NCBI GenBank assembly: GCA_026397695.1
Contig: JAPLUJ010000692.1
Span: 9,894 to 18,776, forward strand
Direction of reading: 5' to 3'
DNA from: Verrucomicrobiota bacterium
GTDB taxonomy: Bacteria > Verrucomicrobiota > Verrucomicrobiia > Verrucomicrobiales > Akkermansiaceae
DNA length: 8,883 bases
How positions within the stretch are numbered: position 1 is the first letter of the stretch; every line of letters begins with the position of its first letter. Made by a program: the position numbers and the translations under genes. The notes below the pieces were generated by a model that did not search any database, had not been told where the DNA came from, and saw only the letters and a list, made by a program, of their open reading frames with translations. Shown here one piece after another: positions 1 to 6,800 of the stretch.

Positions 1-1613
1 TCCCGTCTGTTAGCCGTGCGTGCCGGCTTCATCCAGACCAGTTGCGACAGTCTGCATGATCGCATCGCGGCCGCCAAAATCCAGCTCACGCTGCTCGATC
101 GCCAGGTGAAAACCGCCAAGGCCCAGGTTCGTTTCAACGACGATGATCTAACAAATATTGGCAAGGTGTCCGCAGAACGCAAGCGGGCCGTCCGCAAGGA
201 AATCGAGAAGGTTTCCCAACGACTCAAGGCGGCCATGACCGCCCGCACCCAGGCACAGTCCGCCCTAACATCCCTGACGTCCCCCCCCCCCGCACCCGTC
301 GAGCCGCCGGGCATGGAACTCGCAAAATACCGGTTGGAGGTGGCCGAAGGGCGTGTTGAGGCCATGCAGTCGCTCGCCGAGGGACTCGAGAGCCTGCTGC
401 AATTGGAAGACATCAGCATCATGGCCTATCAGGACCGCAAGGCGCTCATCGAGGCCACCAATCCCCAACAGCGGACCAAGATGCTTGAATCACTCGGCGT
501 TCCGCGGGAGCGTCTCTGGGCATGGGAAAATGTTCTCGACGATGAACTCGCCAGCAGCAGCGCCGACCTCGGCAAACTCGAGGCGCGGGCGGCATCTATC
601 AGCCCGGAGGATCCCCGCTTCAGCCTGTTCAGCGAGCAACGCGCGAGCACCAGCGAAAAACTCGCCATGCTGCAGCGTGTCTCACAAGCGGTCAATGCCC
701 AACGGAAACTCGTCAAACGCTGGGTCCTCGAATATTCCCCGAACCCTAACGAAGTTGGACTAATGCGGCGGATCTCGTCGCTCAGTGCCGCGAGCTGGGG
801 TGCCGTGAAAAAATTCTGGGCCTTCGAAGTGAGCACCCGCGAGGCCAAGGTGGAGGTGGACGGCCAGACGATTACCGGCAAGGTCCCGATCACCCTCGGC
901 GACTTGTTGCGGGCCTTGTTGTTTTTCATCATCGGTTACTGGATCTCCTCCATCATCGCCAGGCGCATCGAAGCCGGGCTCGTCGCGCGCGGCCACATCG
1001 TGGAAGCCCAGGCCAAAACGCTGCGCAACTGGGCGATGATCTCATCAGCGGCATCATCGTCCTCGCCGAACGCAAAGTCCGCGTCGGCGATATGCTCAAC
1101 GTCGATGGCATCATCGGAACCGTCACCGAAATCAACACCCGCTCGTCGATCATCCGCAGCCCCGATGACGTGGAAACCATGATTCCCAACTCATTGTTCC
1201 TGGAAAACCGGGTGACCAACTGGACGCTCACCCACCGCAAAATACGCCTTTTCCTGCGCGTGGGCGTGGCCTACGGCACCCCGCCGCAACAAGTGATTGA
1301 GATCCTAACGGAAGCCGCCGGGCGCCACGGGCTGATCTGCAAGGAGCCCGCGCCCTTTGTGGTGTTCGACGACTTCGGCGACAGCGCGTTGATTTTCCAC
1401 CTCTATTTCTGGCTCGATCTCAGGGGCTCGACCAACGCCATGATCGTCACCAGTGACCTGCGCCTGATGATCGAAAAACGCTTTGCCGAAACGGGCATCG
1501 AGGTGCCATTCCCAAAACGCACCGTACACCTCAACGCCGATTCCCCCATCAAAGTCGAGTGGGCCAATGCCCCCGCACCGAACACTTCTAACGATTTCCC
1601 CACCCACCGATGA
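1..1613 (+). pseudogene. MscS/MscK-like mechanosensitive channel, 5'-partial, internally deleted and frameshifted
   Basis: Members of this family form membrane channels that open under membrane tension and release solutes during osmotic downshock. The frame is open to the left edge, so the true start probably lies outside; the first start-like codon inside is GTG at 16. About 100 N-terminal residues are coiled-coil-like, followed by a helical region, a hydrophobic segment at about 895-957 (LLRALLFFIIGYWISSIIA) and the pre-pore stretch ending LRNW at 1021-1032. The frame then changes. From about 1038 another frame reads DLISGIIVLAERKVRVGD, then the MscS beta and C-terminal domains (DGIIGTVTEINTRSSIIR, IPNSLFLENRVTNW, EVPFPKRTVHL), ending with TGA at 1611-1613. 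Compared with known MscS proteins, roughly 40 residues are missing at the junction, and these hold the Gly/Ala-rich pore helix TM3. The shift needs a loss of 1 mod 3 bases, so a single-base error cannot explain it. The product should not conduct. An assembly collapse is the alternative. Family assignment is confident; the cause of the break is not known. Confidence 0.85.
281..291 (+). repeat. Poly-C tract of 11 inside the channel gene
   Basis: Eleven consecutive C residues encode part of the Ser-Pro-Pro-Pro-Ala-Pro linker between the coiled-coil and the next helical region. The frame is open on both sides as written, so this length is the in-frame one. A gain or loss of one C would truncate the protein. 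Such tracts are prone to slippage in cells and to sequencing error. Confidence 0.95.
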
Positions 1614-1627
1614 TGAAATATAGGTTA

Positions 1628-1676
1628 TTGGTCATCAGTCATCAGTCATTAGTCATTAGTCATTAGTCATTAGTAA
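1628..1676. repeat. Heptamer array A, TTAGTCA-type, 7 units
   Basis: Seven tandem 7-bp units follow the channel stop codon: TTGGTCA, TCAGTCA twice, TTAGTCA three times, then TTAGTAA. They are separated by 22 bp from array B, whose units are the reverse complement of the first unit. The 7-bp period is not a multiple of three and the region is non-coding. Transcribed together, the two arrays could fold into a long imperfect hairpin, because a TTAGTCA unit pairs with TGACCAA at six of seven positions. The hairpin could act as a terminator for the upstream gene, but there is no clear U-tract. Confidence 0.9.
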
Positions 1677-1698
1677 AGATGACGCGATGCATATTCTC

Positions 1699-1765
1699 TG
1701 ACCAATGACCAATGACCCATGACCTCTGACCAATGACCTCTGACCAATGACCAATGACCAATGAC
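1699..1765. repeat. Heptamer array B, TGACCAA-type, 9 units plus a partial unit, runs into ribD
   Basis: Tandem 7-bp units with consensus TGACCAA fill 1699-1761; variants are TGACCCA (1713) and TGACCTC (1720, 1734). A partial unit follows at 1762-1765. Unit junctions create ATG triplets at 1705, 1712, 1719, 1733, 1747, 1754 and 1761. Those in frame with ribD at 1712 and 1733 meet TGA within six codons, so only 1754 opens the ribD frame. The array thus replaces the usual ribosome-binding region: no Shine-Dalgarno-like purine run is visible upstream of 1754. Confidence 0.9.
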
Positions 1766-2765
1766 ACCCACTGGATGCAGCTCGCGCTGCTAGAAGCACG
1801 CAAGGGCGTGGGGAAAACCGCGCCGAATCCTCCGGTGGGGGCGGTGATCGTGCACCACGGAATGCTGTTAGGAACTGGTTGGCACCGTGCCGCCGGCCGG
1901 CCGCATGCCGAATGCGAGGCGCTATCAGATGTGCTTGAACAACACGGCCGCGACGCGCTGCGTGGCGCGACCGTTTATGTCACGCTCGAACCCTGCTCCA
2001 CCTGCGGCCGCACCCCGCCCTGCACCCAGTCACTCATTGATGCCGGCGTGGCACGCGTCGTCTATGCCTGCGTGGATCGCCACCCGGAGCACGCGGGCCG
2101 TGCCGACGCGCTGCTAACAACTGCCGGGATTGCCGTCTCGTCCGGGGTGTGTCGGGATGAGGCGGAGCGCCTGTTGCGCCCGTATTTCAAAGTTCTTGCC
2201 ACCGGCCTGCCATGGGTGATCTGGAAATCCGCGATGAGCCTGGATGGTCGCATCACCCGCCCGCCCGGCGAGGACCGGTGGATCACCGGCGAACCCGCCC
2301 GCGCCGACGTCCAACAACTCCGCGCCACCGTGGATGCCATCCTCACCAGTGGCGCCACCGTGCGCCACGACCAACCCGCCCTAACCATCCGTGTGCCGGA
2401 GTTGCTAGAGGGCCGGCCGCAGCCATGGCGGGTGGTGTTTTCGGATGCTCCGGAGTCCCTGCCGTTAGAAGCGCCGTTGTTCACTGCTCCGCCCGCGCCA
2501 CGATCTAACTGGATCGTTGCGCGCTCTCGCCCGCGAACAAGGCGTCCTCACCGCCATGACCGAGGCCGGCGGCGTCTTTTCCGCCGCTTTGTTCGCGGCC
2601 GGCCTGGTTGATGAAGTCGTTATCTATCTCGCACCGCGCCTCTGCGGCGGCACCTTGCCCGCACTCGCCGGACCGCCCTGGCGCGAATCCCTCAGTCTGG
2701 TGGAAACCGACCTCATCCAGTTAGGCGACGACCTCCGCTTCCGCGGCATCATCCTGCAGAGGTGA
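1754..2765 (+). pseudogene. ribD: RibD, riboflavin deaminase/reductase, frameshifted with internal loss in the reductase domain
   Basis: RibD catalyses two consecutive cytosolic steps of riboflavin synthesis: deamination of the pyrimidine from GTP, then NADPH-dependent reduction of its ribosyl side chain. The deaminase domain (residues 1 to about 145) looks complete, with the zinc ligands and catalytic Glu in HAE (GRPHAECEAL) and PC..CGRTPPC. The reductase domain begins properly with KSAMSLDGRI, DRWITGEPARADVQQLR and ILTSGATVRHDQPALTIR. After SNWIVA, near 2504-2521, this frame degenerates into an Arg-rich tail ending at 2611. The true C-terminus continues in another frame from about 2517 (LRALAREQGVLTAMTEAGG, then FAAGLVDEVVIYLAPRLCGG) to TGA at 2763-2765. 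Against E. coli RibD about 24 residues between these blocks are absent, so this is a deletion of roughly 70 bp (2 mod 3), not a one-base slip. The start at 1754 is chosen because MTNDTHWM.LAL.EA.KG matches typical RibD N-termini; ATG 1775 is the alternative. An assembly error remains possible. Confidence 0.88.
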
Positions 2766-2800
2766 CGTTCCAAGCCGGCGCACCGGAATAATCTCTTGCT

Positions 2801-2874
2801 CCACGCCCATGCCCCCTCCGGCTGTTAGACGGATCCGCCGTCAAGGGCGATGGTGACGGCCCCACGCCCATGCC
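2801..2874. repeat. 13-bp direct repeat pair CCACGCCCATGCC, 61-bp offset
   Basis: CCACGCCCATGCC occurs at 2801-2813 and again at 2862-2874, each followed by a C/T-rich run. Between them lie one GTTAG motif (2824) and a small hairpin with arms GACGG/CCGTC (2828-2842). The pair occupies the gap between ribD and the toxin gene. No ORF or RNA gene is recognisable here. A remnant of an imperfect 61-bp duplication is possible, but the rest of the two units does not obviously match. Confidence 0.7.
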
Positions 2875-2883
2875 TCCCCTTTT

Positions 2884-2917
2884 ACCAATGATTGATGCGA
2901 TCGCATCAATCATTGGT
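2884..2917. terminator. Perfect 34-bp palindrome between convergent genes, possible bidirectional terminator
   Basis: The left arm ACCAATGATTGATGCGA is followed at once by its exact reverse complement, with GCGATCGC at the centre. It lies 118 bp after the ribD stop and 23 bp past the toxin stop on the other strand, the expected place for a shared terminator. Neither side carries a convincing T-tract: CAAGGACTG follows on the plus side and AAAAGGGG on the minus side. Rho-independent function is therefore uncertain. The arms contain CCAATGA/TCATTGG, the same word as the heptamer arrays upstream of ribD. The palindrome itself is certain; its role is inferred. Confidence 0.55.
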
Positions 2918-2940
2918 CAAGGACTGAACCGACCTTTGCG

Positions 2941-3222
2941 TTATTCGAGCAAACGGCTTTGGAAAACCTCGTAGATCCACTTGCGCGGACCGGCGAAGAC
3001 ACACGTGATCACCCGTCGACCGTCGAGGATCTCGTATTCGAAAATCACGCGGTGAGAGCCGATCCGCAGGCGTTGGAATCCTTCCAACTCATCGGTGAGC
3101 GGCTTGATGTCGCCGCGTTCGCGGGCCAGTCCCTTGATCGCCACGCGCAGCGCATGGTGCGGTTGCGGCGGCAGACGCCGCAGGTAATGGATCACTTCCT
3201 CCTGGACTCGGACGGCTATCAT
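2941..3222 (-). CDS. RelE/ParE-superfamily toxin
   Basis: A 93-residue protein, the usual size for RelE/ParE toxins. RelE members cleave mRNA in the ribosomal A site and ParE members poison gyrase; sequence alone does not settle which applies here. The family pattern is clear: an N-terminal helical hairpin (VQEEVIHYLRRLPPQPHHALRVAIKGLARERGDIKPL), then the beta-sheet core LEGFQRLRIGSHRVIFEYEI..GRRVITCVFAGPRKWIYEVF. Basic and aromatic residues in RLRIGSHR and PRKWIYE correspond to the region that holds the RelE active site. The start ATG overlaps the antitoxin stop by 4 bp (ATGA), so translation is probably coupled; no separate Shine-Dalgarno sequence is visible. The gene looks intact. Confidence 0.85.
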   Translation of the reverse strand: MIAVRVQEEVIHYLRRLPPQPHHALRVAIKGLARERGDIKPLTDELEGFQRLRIGSHRVIFEYEILDGRRVITCVFAGPRKWIYEVFQSRLLE

Positions 3223-3467
3223 AGTGTGTCGAGTGCGGAAATATCATGGTAAACCGCCCGTCCCCCGCGGTGCTTGCGGATCGCCGCCATCGCCTTGGGA
3301 TCGGCAAGCAACTCCATCGTCTCGGCAATCGCCTCCATGCGCTCGATCGACACCAACACCGCCACCGCCCGTCCCTGCTTCGTGATGGTGACCGGATGGT
3401 CCGCGGCCTCTTGCACCAGAGCCGAGAGTTTCTGCTGTGCGGTCTTGATGGTGTAAGTGTCAGCCAT
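3219..3467 (-). CDS. Phd/YefM-family antitoxin
   Basis: An 82-residue protein. The N-terminal half MADTYTIKTAQQKLSALVQEA..HPVTITKQGRAVAVLVSIERME is the Phd/YefM DNA-binding fold. The C-terminal part (about residues 45-82) would wrap and neutralise the downstream toxin. Members of this family usually repress their own operon through palindromic sites. A perfect palindrome lies just upstream of this start (3479-3500). The right half of that palindrome gives AAAAAGGGA about 11 nt before the ATG when read on this strand, a slightly distant Shine-Dalgarno-like run. The gene is first in a two-gene operon with the RelE/ParE toxin. It is intact and appears functional. Confidence 0.85.
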   Translation of the reverse strand: MADTYTIKTAQQKLSALVQEAADHPVTITKQGRAVAVLVSIERMEAIAETMELLADPKAMAAIRKHRGGRAVYHDISALDTL

Positions 3468-3478
3468 GCGGCAATGTA

Positions 3479-3500
3479 TCCCTTTTTCATGAAAAAGGGA
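3479..3500. promoter_or_regulatory. 22-bp perfect palindrome between two divergent toxin-antitoxin modules, candidate operator
   Basis: T, then CCCTTTTTCATGAAAAAGGG, then A: a perfect 22-bp palindrome with no loop. It starts 12 bp upstream of the antitoxin ATG on the minus strand and overlaps the first possible codons of the small plus-strand ORF leading into doc. Autoregulatory operators of Phd/YefM systems are commonly palindromes in this position, so operator function is a reasonable inference. The purine arm GAAAAAGGGA, read on either strand, also gives a Shine-Dalgarno-like run pointing at a start codon in each direction. Confidence 0.6.
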
Positions 3501-3566
3501 GTCATGAAGATCGCGGAAGAAGGCATGAGCCGCTACCGCAATGCCCTGCGAGAGTTGGCCAAATGA
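3489..3566 (+). CDS. Tiny antitoxin-like ORF preceding truncated doc, possible remnant
   Basis: A 25-residue frame starting MKKGVMKIAEEGMSRYRNALRELAK. It ends by overlapping the doc start by 4 bp (ATGA at 3563-3566), the usual coupling between antitoxin and toxin. Possible starts are ATG 3474, 3489, 3504 and 3525. ATG 3504 has the purine run AAAAAGGGAG close upstream but only 2-3 nt away, so the start is uncertain. I recognise no domain. Position and overlap suggest the C-terminal piece of a doc antitoxin whose N-terminal part is gone or was never longer. It runs divergently from the intact Phd/YefM operon and shares its palindrome. Confidence 0.4.
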   Translation: MKKGVMKIAEEGMSRYRNALRELAK

Positions 3567-3742
3567 AAGAACCTTGCTGGCTTAGACGGGAAATCATTCT
3601 CGCAATTCACAGCGCGCTGCTCGCACGCTTCGGGGGGCTGGAGGGTGTGCGCGACGAAGGCTTGCTAGAGTCGGCGCTTGCCCGTCCTCTCCAACTTCTC
3701 CACTACGCCACTTGGCTGAAACGCTCGTGTTCCCCGCGCTAA
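3563..3742 (+). pseudogene. doc: Doc/Fic-family toxin, N-terminal fragment without catalytic motif
   Basis: Doc toxins are Fic-fold enzymes that arrest translation by modifying EF-Tu. This 59-codon frame has the family N-terminus: a Trp near residue 6, REIILAIHSALLARFGG, then GVRDEGLLESALARPLQLLHYA. Doc proteins are usually about 125 residues and carry an H.F...NKR-type catalytic motif in the second half. Here the similarity stops after LHYA (near 3712) and the frame ends at TAA 3740-3742 with no such motif. I found no C-terminal Doc block in any plus frame before the next gene at 3805. It is therefore a dead fragment, presumably a decayed second toxin-antitoxin module. No Shine-Dalgarno sequence precedes it; translation would depend on coupling to the small ORF upstream. 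Confidence 0.75.
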
Positions 3743-3804
3743 CCGCCTCTGCGATTCTGCGGATTTTTCTTCCCCATCCTAGCAGGATCACCCAGGGTTC
3801 ACCC

Positions 3805-6800
3805 ATGAGAAAAACGTTCATCTGCCTGTGGCTTGCCTGTACCCCGTTGTTCGCCGATGACGATCTGTTCCGGGAACGCTTCGCCGATCCCACGACCCGC
3901 ACCACGGCGCTGGCCGAACTCATCCCCGGAACCCAGTCGGCATGGTTCCACACCGCCCTCGACCACCAACTCGCCGGTCGCAACACGGAATTCAATAAAA
4001 CCATGGCCGATTGGAAGATCTCCGCCGACCGCAAGGGAAATCCCGTCTCCGCCAAAGGCATGGCCGTGCTCGAAAACCGCCAACTGCTCCTCGACTATCA
4101 GAAAAAACCGAAAACCTCGCTGGCTGGACTCATCCGCCGCCTCGACCTCAAGTTCGATGACACCCGCCCGGACGCCGCCGCCGCAGATAGCCTGCCCACC
4201 CGGCTCGACCCCGCACTCGTCACCGAAGCCGCGTTCGACCAAGCCGCCGCCGACCAAGTGCCGGACGCGCCGTACACCCAGTACACCCACACCCGACTTT
4301 ACCGCGAACTCGAGCACGTCGAAAAATTCGACGAGGCGAAAATCCGCTGGTTCCTCGAACACCTGCAGCGCGCCGACCTGCCGGGCGTCGTGCCGCTCAT
4401 CGACCACTCGCTCGGCCTCGATAAACCCGTGCCCTTCGGCAAACTCCCGCTCCATCAGAAACTCACGTCCAACCAACTCGCATCCCTGCTGGAACTCCGG
4501 CCCGATCTCCGTTCTAACGAAACATTCGCGCTCGCCGTGCTCGCGAAAATGCGCCCCGGCGTGGAGACGGATTTCGACCGCGACTCCAAAGCCCACGCCG
4601 ATTTCCTCCGGCGCTGCCGCAATTTCACCGTCACCCTGCCGCCCGCCCTCAACTCGCTCAAGGCCCACGTCCTGTTCCATTTCCTGCGCTTGCAGGCGGA
4701 TGCCGGAATCTATCCAAAGGAGGATTTCATCGCCTTCCTCACCCTGCCCCGCGCGAAACATAAACTTCTGATAGTCCCGGAGGCGTTCCCACCCGAGTGC
4801 ATCAAGCTCGACGCCGACTACGCGTCCGTCACCGGCTGCCCGCCGGTTCGCGACGACCTCCCGCTGATCCAGTCCTACCTCCAGCACTTGCTCGGCCAGG
4901 CAGAAACCGCCAAGGATTTCGTGCCTTTTATCGCGGAAAAACCCCTCTCTCAACTCCGCGCCCGGGCCCGCCTGTTAGCCGGTGCCAACCCCAGCCGCTG
5001 GGGTGCCGCCATCGATCCCGCGGAGTTCAAGTCCCTGCAGGAGGATACCCGCATCAGCTTCGCGCCCGGCGCGCCAAATATGTTAGATTCCGATGCCCCG
5101 GTCGCCCTCACCCTCGATCTCAAGAACACGCCGGACCTGCTCATCCGTATCTATGAACTCGACCTGCCCGCGTATCTCACACTCCACGGCGCCGAGCCGG
5201 AGGTCTCGATCGATCTCGACGGGCTGGTCCCGCACCACGAACGCCGCCAGGCGTTCACCCAGTCCCCGCTGCTCATCCACCGCGAAACCATCGAACTGCC
5301 CGAGCTAACAGGTCCGGGCGCGTGGCTCGTCGATTTCACCGGCGGCCGGGTGTCCGCCCGCGCCCTGATCCGCAAAGGCCGTCTCGCCGCCTTCCCGGAA
5401 CGCACCGCCACCGGCCAAACCGTCCGCGTCTTCGATGAAAAAGGCCGCCCCGTCACTGATGCCGCCATTTCGTTAGGCAGGGAAACCTACTTGTCCAACA
5501 TCACCGGCCGCATCGTGATCCCTGACGCGCCGAACCAACCTGTCACCCAGGGCATCGTGCGCGCCGACAAACTCGCCATCCCGGTCGAACTCGGCACGCG
5601 CTCCGATGAACTGGGGCTCAACGCCCGCTTCCACCTCGACCGCGAACAATTGTTAGCCGGCTGCGAGGCCCGGCTCCAACTCCGCGTCCAGCTCACCAAC
5701 CACGGCCACGAACTCCCGCTTGAACGCATCAAGGATGCGGCCCTCGTGCTCAAGGCGGAATTGTCAGGCGACGTCACCACCGAACGCGTCATCGCCGAAA
5801 ACCTCGCGCTCGCGCCGGTGTTAGAAATTCCGTTCCAGGTTCCCGAGGACCTGCTCCGCCTCACGCTCACCCTGCGCGGCACCGTCACCCCGACCACCGA
5901 CGGCAACCCCGTCAAACTCAGCGCCAAACAATCCTACGAACTCAACGGCGGACTCAAGGAGTCCCGCGTGGCCAATGCTTTCTTCTCCCCCACCGCAACG
6001 GGCCATTTGTTAGAGATCCGCGGCCGCAATGGCGAGCCTCTGCCCTCGCGCGCCATCACCCTCGCCTGCCACCGCGATGATTGCCTGTCGGATATCAAAC
6101 TCACCGTCCGCACCGATGCCAACGGCCGCGTCGATCTCGGGAAACTCGACACCATCGACTCGCTCGCGGTCACCGGCACCGACATCGCCGAAACAACATA
6201 CAAACCCGCAGCACACTCGACCCGCTATACCTCGGATCTGCAACTCCCGGTCGGCCGCGAAATCCGCCTGCCGCTCGCCAAACCCGCCGCCGCGCCGGAC
6301 CGCCTGGAGTTATCATTGTTAGAAATGCTCGCTGGAAATCCGCTCCGCGACCATTTCGACAAGCTCACCATCGATGCCGGCCAACTCGTCATCCGCGACC
6401 TGCAACCCGGCGACTATCAACTCAGGCAGAAAGACCAATCCACATCCATCCGGATCTCCTCCGGCGTCGAGAGCGACGGCCTGCTGGTTTCCAACATGCG
6501 CATCCTGCCGCTCCACGCGCCGCCCAACCCGATCATCACCACCGCCACCGCCGCTCACGACGAACTCAGGATCCAGCTCCACGACGCGGGCCCGGACACC
6601 CGCGTCTCACTGGTCGGCAAACGCTACAACACCGGGTGGTATGCGGGTCAGGGGTTCTATCCGTTTGCACCCCCGCTTGCCGATGCGCGCGCTCCAGGCT
6701 TCTCCGGCTGCGGTTTCCTAACGGACCGCCGCCTCGACGATGAAATGCGCTACATCCTCAACCGCCGCGCTATCAAAACCTTCCCCGGATCAATGCTGCC

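Noticed and set aside
353..763. Plus-strand open frame rich in Ser, Arg and Pro inside the channel gene
   Set aside because: It overlaps the coherent coiled-coil and helical frame of the channel and has shadow composition.
1628..1765. CRISPR-like array
   Set aside because: Units are 7 bp and contiguous, with no spacers.
1021..2520. Shared word AACTGG at both deletion junctions (channel and ribD)
   Set aside because: AACTGG also occurs near 1218 and 1873 without any break, so it does not support a common excision site.
2828..2842. Hairpin GACGG/CCGTC as ribD terminator
   Set aside because: The 5-bp stem is weak and no T-tract follows.
2897..2904. HIP1-like octamer GCGATCGC as a genome-wide repeat
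   Set aside because: I saw only this copy in the window, at the centre of the palindrome. One copy is no evidence for a dispersed octamer.
3743..3804. Continuation of Doc in another frame
   Set aside because: One frame stays open (AETLVFPALTASAILRIFLP), but it has no Fic motif and does not resemble Doc.
3805..3855. Lipoprotein signal (Cys at residue 12 after WLA)
   Set aside because: WLAC does not fit the lipobox well, with Trp at -3. Ordinary signal peptidase cleavage after LFA is the better reading.
3799..4953. Long minus-strand open frame (384 codons) opposite the start of the giant gene
   Set aside because: It is antisense to a frame with a signal peptide and clear codon bias. Its composition is Gly/Glu/Val/Arg-rich, as expected for the mirror of a C/G-ending codon gene, and no domain is recognisable.
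6081..6743. Plus-strand open frame of 220 codons, very rich in Arg, His and Pro
   Set aside because: It is an out-of-frame reading of the giant gene; such composition is typical of shifted high-G+C coding sequence.
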